Part shown: positions 18,122 to 26,465 of the stretch, one piece after another | Numbering within the stretch: position 1 is the stretch's first letter | Layout of the letters: each line of letters starts with the position of its first letter | Source: Bog-257 sp963805985 | Lineage (GTDB): Bacteria; Acidobacteriota; Terriglobia; Terriglobales; Acidobacteriaceae | NCBI GenBank assembly: GCA_963805985.1 | Contig: CAWDWG010000012.1 | Span: 62,001-126,000, forward strand | Length of the DNA stretch: 64,000 nucleotides | Direction of reading: 5' to 3' | The notes under the pieces: generated by a model | Told to the model about the DNA's origin: nothing | Databases searched by the model: none | The model's input: only the letters and a program-made list of their open reading frames with translations | Made by a program: the position numbers and the translations under genes

Positions 18122-18229
18122 TCGCCCAATTAGATGCAGAACCGGGTGGCCGCGGGATGCGTTATTCTGGATATTCAGACATTTTCTGAACTTTCATACA
18201 ACAAGACCCAGGTCGGTGGAAAGGCATTC

Positions 18230-19795
18230 ATGGCAAAGGTTCAACGGGCAATCTTAAGCGTAACCGATAAAACAGGGCTGGCCGAATTTGCGCGCAAACT
18301 GGCGAACATGGGCGTCGATCTGGTCTCGACCGGCGGCACTGCCAGGTTGCTGCGCGATGCCGGTATCAAAGTCAGCGACATCTCCGATCTCACCGGCTTT
18401 CCCGAAATGCTGGATGGCCGGGTGAAGACGCTTCATCCCAAAGTTCACGGCGGCATTCTCCACATGCGCAGCAAGCCGGAGCACATGGCCGCGGTGAGCG
18501 AGCATGGCATCCAGCCGATCGACATGGTGGTAGTGAACCTCTACGCCTTTGAGAAGACTGCAGGCAAGCCCGGCGTGGAGTTTGAGGAGATCATCGAGAA
18601 CATCGATATTGGCGGGCCATCGATGGTGCGCTCGGCGGCGAAGAACTTCCAGGATGTCGCGATCGTCACTTCGCCGTCGGATTATGACGCGATCGCCTCC
18701 GAGATGGAGAGCAGCGGAGGTTCGCTCTCGCTTGCGACCAAGTGGCGGCTCGCGCAGAAGGCGTTTGCGACGACCGCCGCGTATGATTCGGCGATTGCTT
18801 CGACGCTTGAGCAAATCGGTGCGCCCGACGATCGCGGAAAGTTCGAACTTGGCGGCAGCAGCGGTTTTCCCGCGACGCTTCGTCTCAGCTTTCGCAAGAC
18901 GCTGGATTTGCGATACGGCGAAAATCCGCACCAGAATGCGGCGTTGTACTCCGACGGCTCGGACGCGGGCATCGCCAACGGCAAGCAGCTTCAGGGCAAG
19001 GAACTCAGCTACAACAACATCGTCGATCTGCAGGCGGCCTGGGATCTGGCGCAGGAGTTCGACGAGCCGGTCTGCGCGATCATCAAGCACACCAATCCTT
19101 GCGGCACGGCGGTCGCAAGCACGCTGGTCGAAGCCTACAAGCGCGCGCTGGAATGCGATCCAGTGTCGGCGTTCGGAGGCGTAATTGGCGTCAATCGCCC
19201 GATCGACCGCGATACCGCGACGGAGATGGCAAAGCTATTCGTGGAGGCGATCGCAGCGACGAAGTTTGACGATGCGGCGCGCGAGATCTTCGCAGCGAAG
19301 AAGAATCTGCGGCTGGTAGAGGTCGTTCCCATGCAGCAAAAGTGGGTGCTGAAGAATGTCTCCGGCGGCGTGCTGCTGCAGGACAACGACATGCGCCCGC
19401 TCACCGACGCCGATCTCAAGGTCGTCAGCGAGCGCAAGCCGAGCGAGCAGGAGATGCGCGACCTGCTCTTCGCCTGGAAGGTCTGCAAGCACGTCAAGTC
19501 CAACGCGATTCTCTACGCGCGCAATGGGCAAACTACCGGTGTTGGTGCGGGCCAGATGAGCCGCGTCGATTCGGCGAAGATCGGAGCCATGAAATCCGTG
19601 CTCGGTATCGAAGGCTCGGTCGCAGCGTCGGATGCGTTCTTCCCGTTTCCCGACGGTGTCGAAGAAATCGCCAAAGCCGGCGCGACTGCGATCATTCAAC
19701 CCGGCGGATCGGTGCGCGATCAGGAAGTGATCGACGCCGCCAATCGGCTGGGACTTGCGATGGTGCTGACCGGTGTTCGCCACTTCCGGCACTAA
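18230..19795 (+). CDS. purH: Bifunctional AICAR formyltransferase / IMP cyclohydrolase
   Basis: The last two steps of purine synthesis, from AICAR to IMP, with 10-formyl-THF as donor. The ATG at 18230 is used because MAKVQRAILSVTDKTGL is the family's normal start and AAAGG precedes it; the frame extends upstream to 18134 without support. The MGS-like cyclohydrolase domain is N-terminal (VSTGGTARLLRDAGI, RVKTLHPKVHGGILHMR). The formyltransferase part has RYGENPHQNAALY, IKHTNPCGTAVA and FPDGVEEIAKAGATAIIQPG. At 521 residues it is of normal length. Two REP hairpins follow the gene. Confidence 0.97.
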   Translation: MAKVQRAILSVTDKTGLAEFARKLANMGVDLVSTGGTARLLRDAGIKVSDISDLTGFPEMLDGRVKTLHPKVHGGILHMRSKPEHMAAVSEHGIQPIDMVVVNLYAFEKTAGKPGVEFEEIIENIDIGGPSMVRSAAKNFQDVAIVTSPSDYDAIASEMESSGGSLSLATKWRLAQKAFATTAAYDSAIASTLEQIGAPDDRGKFELGGSSGFPATLRLSFRKTLDLRYGENPHQNAALYSDGSDAGIANGKQLQGKELSYNNIVDLQAAWDLAQEFDEPVCAIIKHTNPCGTAVASTLVEAYKRALECDPVSAFGGVIGVNRPIDRDTATEMAKLFVEAIAATKFDDAAREIFAAKKNLRLVEVVPMQQKWVLKNVSGGVLLQDNDMRPLTDADLKVVSERKPSEQEMRDLLFAWKVCKHVKSNAILYARNGQTTGVGAGQMSRVDSAKIGAMKSVLGIEGSVAASDAFFPFPDGVEEIAKAGATAIIQPGGSVRDQEVIDAANRLGLAMVLTGVRHFRH

Positions 19796-19823
19796 GAGGG
19801 ATACTGGCTGGCGATCGGGTAGA

Positions 19824-19943
19824 GCCGGCCTTCAGGCCGGCGTCCTGAGTGGACTATAAGACTGGGTCCGCTACTGCAATCGAGATCGCAGTCACGGACC
19901 TTTATAAAATGAGGGCTGCCGAAATGCGGACCTGAAGGCCCGC
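19824..19943. repeat. Pair of REP-like hairpins downstream of purH
   Basis: GCCGGCCTTCAGGCCGGC (19824-19841, perfect) and GCGGACCTGAAGGCCCGC (19926-19943, one mismatch) in the gap between purH and the next gene. They lack T-tracts, so they are REP-type elements rather than classical terminators. Confidence 0.7.
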
Positions 19944-20002
19944 TCTGCCCAGCCAATGTTGAACACTGAACCGTTGTGCTACGATTCAGCACCGAGCCGG
20001 GA

Positions 20003-22306
20003 ATGACACCCACCGTTGCCGTATCCCGCATTCAGGAACAAGAGCTTTCCGCGCGCGAACCATCCTTCGCGCGGCGGCTGTTTCTCGTCTTGTCCGCGGT
20101 CGCGCTCATCTACGCATTTCTAGCGGGGTTGAGAACGGTTGAAGATTTCGACCTCGGCTGGCAGATGGCGACCGGGCGCTGGGTCATCCAACATCATCAA
20201 ATCCCGTCGGTGGACGTCTTGTCCTATACCATGCCGGGACAGCCCTGGGTCTATCCGGTCGGCGGAACGATTCTGTTCTACCTGGCATTCCTCCTCGGCG
20301 GCTTCGCGCTGATCTCGTGGATTGGTGCGGCGGCCTGCGTTGGTACGGTTGCCTTGCTCTTGCGGCGCGGCTCTGCAGTCAGCGCCGCGATTGCAATCAT
20401 CTCCGTGCCGTTGATTGCGGCGCGTACCACCCCGCGGGCCGACATGTTCACCGTGGTGCTCTTCGCGGCATACTTGTCGTTGCTATGGGAGAACTACCAA
20501 ACGGGACAAGCGCGGCTTTGGTGGCTGCCGCTGCTGATGATCGCCTGGGTGAATCTGCACTTTGGTTTTGCATCGGGAATTGCGCTGGTGGTGGCATACA
20601 TTGGGGCAGAGCTTCTGGAGACCGTTCTTGGAGCCGAGCGGCGGCGTGCCGCGCTGGAGAAGCTGCGTCGAGCGGGCCCGTGGCTCTTCTTGACCGGACT
20701 GGCGACCCTGGTGAATCCGTGGGGTTGGAATATCTATCACGGTTTGCTGGTGGAACAGCGTGCTTACGAGCAGGGACAGCTGTGGATCAATGAGTGGGCG
20801 CCCGTTCCGATCAATTGGGCCACCGTCAGCCGAAGCCTGCTGCTGCGTCAGACCGGCAGCTCGATTTACATTTTGCTGGGAATTGCTCTCGTCGCCGCTG
20901 CGATTGCTTTGCTGCGCGGCCACTGGGTTGCGGCTGTAATGCTGTTGGGCAGCATGTATCCGGCGGTGCACGCGGTGCGGATGGGAGCGGTGTTCGCGTG
21001 CGTTGTAGTCGTGGTCGGAGGATCGGAGTTATGGCCGTCGCTGGCGATGCTGGGCCAGCGCATTCGATTGCCGCAAACACGCCGGCTCATCGCGAGTATC
21101 GCCGCAGCGGGATTTGTCGCGCTTGCCGGACTGCGGTCGTTCGATCTCATCACCGATCGCCACTACTTCGCTACAGCCGATGAAGCGGTGTTCGGTGCAG
21201 GACTGTGTTCGTGGTTCCCAGAGCGCGCCGCCGAATTCATCCAGCGCGAGAACGTGCCGCCGGAGATCCTGAACACTTACGCCGCCGGCGGCTTCTTGAG
21301 TTGGAGGCTGGGGCCACAACGTCGCGTCTATATTGATGGACGCGACACGCTCTATGGGCCGGCACACCTGGCGCGGCTCAGCGAGTTGACGGTCAGCGCA
21401 CCCGATTCGCAGGCCTGGCAAGACGAGACCAGCCGCTACAACATCAACACGATTATTCTCGCGCTGGCACGCGCCGACGGTCTGCAGCCTGCGCTGTTGC
21501 GAGGTCTCTGTTCCAGCCCGATCTGGAAACCCGTATACCTCGATGAGCGAGCAGCGGTGTTCGTCCGCCAGGCGCCGGAGAATGAAGCGCTGATCCAACG
21601 GTTCCCCTTGAATTGCGCGACGGCTCCGGTACCGGTGAGCTCAGCTGCAAGCACTCGAGCTGCGGCTTTCAACACCTGGATGAACGCTGGAATCACGCTC
21701 GCTGCCGTGGGCCGCAATTCCGAGGCGCAGGCCGCATATCAGAAAGCGTTAGCCATCTTTCCCGATGCAGCGTTTCTGCATCGCAACTACGGCGACCTGC
21801 TGTTTGCGATGGGACGAATGGGCGAGTCGGAGCAGGAGTATCTCACCGCCATCAGACTGGATCCAAGCGCGGATGCCTGGGGCGCACTGGCGCGCAGCTA
21901 TTTACAGCGCAGCCGAATGCTGGCGGCCGCCGACGCGATGGAGCACGAGGCCCAATTTTCGCCTCGTCCTTTCCTGACGCTCAACGACCTAGGCTATCTC
22001 TACCTCAGCCTGAACGAGCCGGAGCAGGCGCTAAAGGCCTTCGACCACGCCGCGCGCACAACCCCGGGCGCATTGAAAGCGGCAGACAACGGCTTCTTTG
22101 AATTCAAGGTTGCGCAGGGACAGTCGGCGGCGTGGGACGCGCTGGGAAATCTGGAGAAGGCTACTGTTTATCAGGAGAAAGCAGCCGATCTGCAGCCCAA
22201 TGTTCCACAGCCGTGGCGGCGGTTGGCCAAGCTCTATGACGAAACGGGCCGCAGCACCGACGCCGCTCGCGCCCGCGAGCACGCGGCAGCCCTGCAGTCA
22301 CACTGA
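20003..22306 (+). CDS. GT-C-like polytopic membrane protein fused to TPR domain
   Basis: A 767-residue protein from ATG 20003; a GTG at 19976 is an alternative. The first 400 residues hold about ten membrane helices. The loop after the first helix (VEDFDLGWQMATGRW, then VDVLSYTMPGQPWVYP) resembles the acidic first loop of GT-C glycosyltransferases, which use polyprenyl-phosphate sugars. Residues about 420-530 form a soluble domain (AAGGFLSWRLGPQRRVYIDGR), and the last 220 residues contain TPR units (AYQKALAIFPDAAFLHRNYG, EYLTAIRLDP, ALKAFDHAARTTPGALKAAD). It is probably an envelope glycosyltransferase or a related membrane protein with periplasmic TPRs. The substrate is unknown and the enzymatic role is inferred. 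Confidence 0.8.
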   Translation: MTPTVAVSRIQEQELSAREPSFARRLFLVLSAVALIYAFLAGLRTVEDFDLGWQMATGRWVIQHHQIPSVDVLSYTMPGQPWVYPVGGTILFYLAFLLGGFALISWIGAAACVGTVALLLRRGSAVSAAIAIISVPLIAARTTPRADMFTVVLFAAYLSLLWENYQTGQARLWWLPLLMIAWVNLHFGFASGIALVVAYIGAELLETVLGAERRRAALEKLRRAGPWLFLTGLATLVNPWGWNIYHGLLVEQRAYEQGQLWINEWAPVPINWATVSRSLLLRQTGSSIYILLGIALVAAAIALLRGHWVAAVMLLGSMYPAVHAVRMGAVFACVVVVVGGSELWPSLAMLGQRIRLPQTRRLIASIAAAGFVALAGLRSFDLITDRHYFATADEAVFGAGLCSWFPERAAEFIQRENVPPEILNTYAAGGFLSWRLGPQRRVYIDGRDTLYGPAHLARLSELTVSAPDSQAWQDETSRYNINTIILALARADGLQPALLRGLCSSPIWKPVYLDERAAVFVRQAPENEALIQRFPLNCATAPVPVSSAASTRAAAFNTWMNAGITLAAVGRNSEAQAAYQKALAIFPDAAFLHRNYGDLLFAMGRMGESEQEYLTAIRLDPSADAWGALARSYLQRSRMLAAADAMEHEAQFSPRPFLTLNDLGYLYLSLNEPEQALKAFDHAARTTPGALKAADNGFFEFKVAQGQSAAWDALGNLEKATVYQEKAADLQPNVPQPWRRLAKLYDETGRSTDAARAREHAAALQSH

Positions 22307-22350
22307 AGAACTTCATCGGCGCATAAAAATGCCGTCAGATCGAACGTTTG

Positions 22351-22384
22351 TAACTGACAACCGACAACTGGCCACCGACAACTA
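22351..22384. repeat. Stutter repeat of GACAACTGG/CCACCGACAACT words
   Basis: Short overlapping words (TAACTGACAACCGACAACTGG, CCACCGACAACT) between the convergent ends of two genes. Similar words occur at 6064-6085 and 54618-54713. Confidence 0.5.
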
Positions 22385-22386
22385 TT

Positions 22387-23163
22387 TTACTGCCGGCTGC
22401 GGACCTTCGATAGCAGCCGCAGAATCTCGAAATACAACCAGACCAGCGTGATCATCAGCGCAAAGGCGCTGTACCACTCCATGTACTTGGGAGCGCCCAT
22501 GCGCGCGCCGTTCTCGATCAGATCGAAGTCGAGCACGAGATTCAGCGCGGCGATGCCTACCACCAGCAGGCTGAAGCCGATGCCAATCGGCGTCGCGCCG
22601 TTGACGGCCGTAAGAAACGGCACGTGGAATAGGCCGAGGATGAACTGCAGGAAGTAGAAGACTGCAATCCCGCCCGTCGCGGCCACGATGCCGAGGCGCA
22701 ACTTGTCCGTGACTTTGATCAGGCCGGAGCGATACGCCAGCAGCATGACCACCAGCACACCGAGCGTCAGCCCGACCGCCTGGATGGCGATGCCCTTGAA
22801 GCGGAATTCCAGCAGCGCCGAAACGCCGCCCAGCACCAGTCCCTCCAGCAGCGCATACAGCGGCGCGGTCACGCCCGCCCATTCCTTCTTGAAGATGGTC
22901 ACCATGGCGACGATGAATCCGCCAATGCCGCCCACCATCGCCGGCAGCGCCACAGTCGCCATCGCGTCTTCAGGCGACGTCTGCAACGCGCCAAAGAAGC
23001 GGTTCCACGTCCACGCCGCCGTCAGCACGCACAGGATGACCAGGATGCCGGTCTTGTTGACCGCGCCGGAAATGGTCATGCTCTCGCCGCCGTACGCGAC
23101 GCCCTCGCCGCGGAAGGCATCGCCGCTCAGGGCAGGGTTCGACGTTCTCATCAGTTGAGGCAT
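22387..23163 (-). CDS. Bax inhibitor-1/YccA family membrane protein
   Basis: A 258-residue protein with seven predicted membrane helices from about residue 33 on and a hydrophilic N-terminus. YccA-type features are the early ILVILCVLTAAWTWNRF helix, GGIGGFIVAMVTIFKKEWAG, the LYALLEGLVLGGVSALLEFR segment and a late acidic LNLVLDFDLIENG. The ATG at 23163 has AAGGAG five bases upstream. Members of this family in bacteria interact with FtsH or form pH-dependent Ca2+ channels; which applies here is not known. It is convergent with the GT-C/TPR gene. Confidence 0.92.
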   Translation of the reverse strand: MPQLMRTSNPALSGDAFRGEGVAYGGESMTISGAVNKTGILVILCVLTAAWTWNRFFGALQTSPEDAMATVALPAMVGGIGGFIVAMVTIFKKEWAGVTAPLYALLEGLVLGGVSALLEFRFKGIAIQAVGLTLGVLVVMLLAYRSGLIKVTDKLRLGIVAATGGIAVFYFLQFILGLFHVPFLTAVNGATPIGIGFSLLVVGIAALNLVLDFDLIENGARMGAPKYMEWYSAFALMITLVWLYFEILRLLSKVRSRQ

Positions 23164-23192
23164 TCTTTCTCCTTGCTGTTATAGCTTACCGA

Positions 23193-24416
23193 TTAGACGT
23201 GGATTTGCGCCAGAGGACTCGTGGGAGACGCTATCCGCTTTTCGCTCTTGGCTGTTCGCTCTCCGGGGAATACCAAGCACTTCGCATACCAGAAGATTGT
23301 CATCACGAGCGCAGCGAGGGATCTGCTGTTTGCCGGCCGGGGAAGAATGCTCGCCTGAATAGCGGCCGCTAGAACAGCGTTCTCCTGCCCGCTGCGATCC
23401 ACTCGCGGCCGCTTTATCTTGAAGTGTTCATATGCCAGATGTGTCGCGACACGTCCGCGCGGGGTGCGATCGAGAAAGCCAATCTGTATAAGAAACGGCT
23501 CGTAGATCTCTTCGATCGCATCGGCTTCCTCGGCCAGCGACGCCGCCAACGTATTCACGCCGACCGGGCCGCCCTGATACTTCTCGATGATCGTCAATAA
23601 CAGCTTGCGGTCGATCTCGTCGAAGCCATGCTGGTCGACCTCCAGCATCTCGAGGGCTTTCTGCGCGATCTCTTTGTCGATCTTGCCTTGGGCCTTGACC
23701 TGCGCGTAATCGCGAACGCGCCGCAGCAGACGGTTGGCAATGCGCGGCGTGCCGCGGCAGCGCATGGCGATCTCCATTGCGCCTTCTTCGTCAATCTCGA
23801 CCGTGAGAATCTCCGCGGAGCGCTGAATGATGACCTTAAGATCCGCGTGAGTGTAGAACTCCAGCCGCAGCACAATACCGAAGCGCGAGCGCAGCGGCGC
23901 CGACAGCAGCCCCGCGCGCGTGGTCGCGCCGATGAACGTAAACGGTCTCACCTCGATGGTATGCGTCCGCGCCGACGGCCCCTGTCCGATGATGATGTCG
24001 AGCTTGTAGTCCTCGAGCGCCGAATAGAGCAGCTCTTCCAGCGCCGGCTGCAGGCGATGCACCTCGTCGATGAACAGCACCTGCCGGTCGCGCAGGTTGG
24101 TGAGGATGGCCGTGAGGTCGCCCTTGATCTGCAACGTCGGTCCGGAGGTTTGCTGAAACGCGACGCCCAGCTCGTTGGCGATGATGTTGGCCAGCGTCGT
24201 CTTGCCTAATCCCGGCGGTCCGTATAGCAGGACGTGATCCAGCGCCTCGCCACGCGACTTGGCAGCCTGAATCGCGACCTCAAGATTGTCTTTGACCTTC
24301 TGCTGTCCGATGAATTCGCGCAGCCGTTGCGGACGCAGCTTCAGCTCGAATGACGAATCGTCGTCTACTGGAATGGCAGAGACGATACGATCAGGATTTT
24401 CGTTGGGCAAAGGCAC
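23193..24416 (-). CDS. ruvB: Holliday junction branch migration helicase RuvB with unusual C-terminal extension
   Basis: AAA+ motor that drives RuvA-bound Holliday junctions. Walker A GPPGLGKT, Walker B LFIDEVHRL, sensor 1 GATTRAG, arginine finger PLRSRFG and the winged-helix end GFLDRTPRGRVATHLAYEHF are all present. The start is probably GTG 24416 (VPLPNENPDRIV); the frame is open to 24650 but overlaps the divergent antitoxin gene. The usual C-terminus would be near KIKRP. Here some 65 more residues follow, and part of them (PANSRSLAALVMTIFW) is translated from a dispersed intergenic repeat at 23300-23340. No ruvA or ruvC is adjacent. Confidence 0.93.
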   Translation of the reverse strand: MPLPNENPDRIVSAIPVDDDSSFELKLRPQRLREFIGQQKVKDNLEVAIQAAKSRGEALDHVLLYGPPGLGKTTLANIIANELGVAFQQTSGPTLQIKGDLTAILTNLRDRQVLFIDEVHRLQPALEELLYSALEDYKLDIIIGQGPSARTHTIEVRPFTFIGATTRAGLLSAPLRSRFGIVLRLEFYTHADLKVIIQRSAEILTVEIDEEGAMEIAMRCRGTPRIANRLLRRVRDYAQVKAQGKIDKEIAQKALEMLEVDQHGFDEIDRKLLLTIIEKYQGGPVGVNTLAASLAEEADAIEEIYEPFLIQIGFLDRTPRGRVATHLAYEHFKIKRPRVDRSGQENAVLAAAIQASILPRPANSRSLAALVMTIFWYAKCLVFPGERTAKSEKRIASPTSPLAQIHV

Positions 24417-24510
24417 GCAGGGCGATAGTAAAGGGACGGAGCGCGAGGCGCAACCACGGCCGGCGCTACAATCCAGTTGCGTGTAATGAAGCGTGAAGGA
24501 TGCGATCGGT

Positions 24511-24870
24511 ATGGCGAAAGCTAAGAAGTTCGACTTGGAAGAGCCTGTCCCTGTTGTCGACGATGAGCACGAAGAAACTCTCGCCGCAATAGACGAAGGC
24601 CTCGCGGATGCCGGGGCAGGTCGCACGGCCCCGAGTGAAGAGGTTCGCAAGCTCCTTCTCCAGTGGATTTCCGACTCAAAATGCCAAGAACCGGAGCTCC
24701 GCCCCTGGTTACCGAACGGGCGTTCAGTTACTAAAGTACAATTACTCTGTATTGTACTTTCGTTATCTTGCGCGAATTACCTACTCATCCCATACTGGGT
24801 TCACCTACCACAGAACCTGGGAGACAGGGTTGAGAGAGGTTACGAGGGTCTCCTCTCTCAACCCTCTTAG
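24511..24870 (+). CDS. Orphan type II antitoxin-like protein with altered C-terminus
   Basis: From ATG 24511 the first 55 residues (MAKAKKFDLEEPVPVVDDEH, ETLAAIDEGLADAGAGRTAPS, EEVRKLLLQWIS) match small antitoxins that pair with ParE/RelE toxins. Such proteins usually end soon after the QWIS segment. Here the frame continues for another 60 codons that look unlike coding sequence (LLCIVLSLSCANYLLIPYW) and overlap two stem-loops. No toxin gene follows. It is probably a decayed toxin-antitoxin locus in which the antitoxin has lost its stop codon and the toxin is gone. Divergent from ruvB, with a gap of about 95 bases. Confidence 0.5.
   Translation: MAKAKKFDLEEPVPVVDDEHEETLAAIDEGLADAGAGRTAPSEEVRKLLLQWISDSKCQEPELRPWLPNGRSVTKVQLLCIVLSLSCANYLLIPYWVHLPQNLGDRVERGYEGLLSQPS
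24733..24760. promoter_or_regulatory. Perfect 10-bp inverted repeat with AAAGTAC half-sites
   Basis: AAAGTACAAT (24733-24742), eight bases, ATTGTACTTT (24751-24760), then CG. The half-site AAAGTAC/GTACTTT with the following CG is shared with the 20-bp palindrome upstream of recA (43092-43111). It lies 317 bases upstream of the ruvB start, beyond the antitoxin start, and contains TACAAT in both orientations. A role as an operator is inferred. Confidence 0.4.
24827..24864. terminator. Perfect 13-bp stem-loop
   Basis: GGGTTGAGAGAGG (24827-24839), a 12-base loop, CCTCTCTCAACCC (24852-24864), then TCTTAGTTTG. Stable enough to act as a terminator or structured RNA end on the + strand, but the T-tract is weak. 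It overlaps the 3' end of the antitoxin-like frame, which supports that this part is not coding. Confidence 0.5.
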
Positions 24871-24946
24871 TTTGTGCGGAGTCTTCCCAGATTGGAACTC
24901 AAATTCCATTTATGAGCGTTTCAGGCGGCCGAGGAGACCACTCTGC

Positions 24947-25083
24947 GGGCTACTGAAAAACTCTTTGGGACAGTGTTCTGTCGTCGGCTGAAAGCCGACT
25001 GAGACGGGAACTAACGGCTTAAACGCTGGCCTGAAGGCCAGCACTACCCGACCTGTCTCGCGCCACGAGTTTTTCAGCAGCCT
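24947..25083. mobile_element. MITE-like element, 137 bp, with 17-bp terminal inverted repeats
   Basis: The left end GGGCTACTGAAAAACTC (24947-24963) and the right end GAGTTTTTCAGCAGCCT (25067-25083) are reverse complements with two mismatches. Inside are two hairpins: GTCGGCTGAAAGCCGAC (about 24982-24998) and GCTGGCCTGAAGGCCAGC (25025-25042) with CACTACCCG after it. Related copies with the same internal order are at 28575-28706 and 46511-46690. No transposase is encoded, so it would have to be mobilised in trans. It fills much of the 24871-25295 gap; the rest shows no gene. Confidence 0.65.
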
Positions 25084-25295
25084 GTTCAGCCGACGGCACA
25101 AGACTGACGAATCAGAGTTTTCAGCACCTTGTTCACACTGCGCAATATGTCATCGAAGCTTCGCTCGCTGCCGAGGGACACTAGAGAGTAACCGTCAATC
25201 GCTTTCTTCCGGCGTAAACCGCCCATCAAACACTCTAAGATGAGTTCAGCTGGTGAGAGCCAGCTTGAGGGTACGTCCCTCCTCGGAGTCGCGCG

Positions 25296-26338
25296 ATGAA
25301 AAGAATCGTCACCGCCTCGCTAATTGTGCTTTCGTTGGTTGCCTGCGCAGTCGCGTCGGAGCGGCGTGACGCCGATCTGGATCGCATTCAGACGGCCAGC
25401 ATCGTCCTCAGCCAGATTATGTCGGCGCCTGATCGAGGGATATCCCGGACAGCATCATGTCCGGGGCGAAGTGCATCGCGGTCATGCCGTCGATGCTGAA
25501 AGCCAGCTTCGTCTTTGGCGCCAATTATGGCAAAGGCATCGCGACGTGCCGCACCGCGACGGGCTGGAGCGCTCCGGCGTTCTTCAAGCTGACGGGCGGG
25601 AGCTTCGGCTTCCAGGCGGGCGGCCAGGCGTCTGATCTGGTGCTCATCGTTCGCACCGACGACGGCATGCAGCACCTGTTGCAGAGCAAGTTCAAGCTGG
25701 GCGCGGATGCCTCGGCCGCAGCCGGCCCGGTTGGCCGCGACGCACAGGCGATGACCGACCTCACACTGCGTGCGCAGGTGCTGACTTATTCGCGCTCGCG
25801 CGGGCTGTTCCTCGGAGTTTCGCTGAGCGGCGGAGTTATCAAGCAGGACCAGGCAGACACGACCGCCTTCTATGGCAAGGACTGGACCTACTACTCGGTT
25901 CTGAATGGGCAGGTGGCTCCGCCTGCGGATGCGGATGCCTTCTTAAAGATGGTCGAGAAGTATGCGCCGACGCCGAAGACGGTCGTTGCGCCAGCACCTA
26001 CCTCTATGTCGACCGGCCAGATGACGCCGCCAACCGCGCCTTCGGCCGACTCCACGATTACGACCGCGTCGAACACAAACGCTCCAGTTGCGACAGGGAC
26101 TATGAACGTCCCAGCACCGGAAGCCGATTCCGAGGCAGCCCAAGCTTCCAGCTCGAGCGCTGCTGTCAGTGCACCGTCCCCAACTCCTGCACCGTTCCCA
26201 ACTCCTGCACCGGCGACGACTGCGGCAACGCCGGCTGCTGCAAGCACATCGGCTCAACCGGCCACTCCTGCGACCGATCCGGCGCAGATCGCGCCGCCGG
26301 CTTCCACGCCGGAAACGTTTGTGCCAAGCGGACACTAA
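25296..26338 (+). pseudogene. SYLF-domain (Ysc84) lipid-binding protein, one frameshift
   Basis: The first frame from ATG 25296 gives a signal peptide (MKRIVTASLIVLSLVACAVA) and SERRDADLDRIQTASIVLSQ. The second frame continues with GAKCIAVMPSMLKASFVFG, YGKGIATCRT, WSAPAFFKLTGGSFGFQAGG and SDLVLIV, the hallmark SYLF order. The frames meet at about 25440-25446, where GGGATATCCC appears to hold two extra bases: GIPDSIMSG would result without them. The C-terminal third is a Pro/Ala/Thr/Ser-rich tail. SYLF proteins bind lipids. This one would be exported. Apart from one indel the gene looks intact, so an assembly error is possible. Confidence 0.8.
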
Positions 26339-26361
26339 CGGAACAAACTATTTGGAATCTC

Positions 26362-26392
26362 GAGCGGCGGCTTCGGCTGCCGCTCTTCTTTT
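26362..26392 (+). terminator. Intrinsic terminator after the SYLF gene
   Basis: GAGCGGCGGC, tetraloop TTCG, GCTGCCGCTC with one G-U pair, followed by TTCTTTT, 24 bases after the SYLF stop codon. Confidence 0.75.
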
Positions 26393-26417
26393 GCCGCGAC
26401 TTCTTATTCAGCCCCAA

Positions 26418-26444
26418 GCAAAAGCCCCATCCGCGGATGGGGCT
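26418..26444 (-). terminator. Intrinsic terminator of the ATP synthase cluster
   Basis: On the minus strand AGCCCCATCCG/CGGATGGGGCT forms an 11-bp perfect palindrome (26423-26444) followed by TTTTGC, 22 bases after the atpE stop. It faces the SYLF terminator, as expected for convergent transcripts. Confidence 0.8.
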
Positions 26445-26465
26445 CGACAGCCTTACCAAGGGGAA

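Noticed and set aside
24714..24725. GAAC-N4-GTTC, the Gram-positive type LexA box
   Set aside because: About one such match is expected by chance in 64 kb, and it lies inside a reading frame rather than at a promoter.
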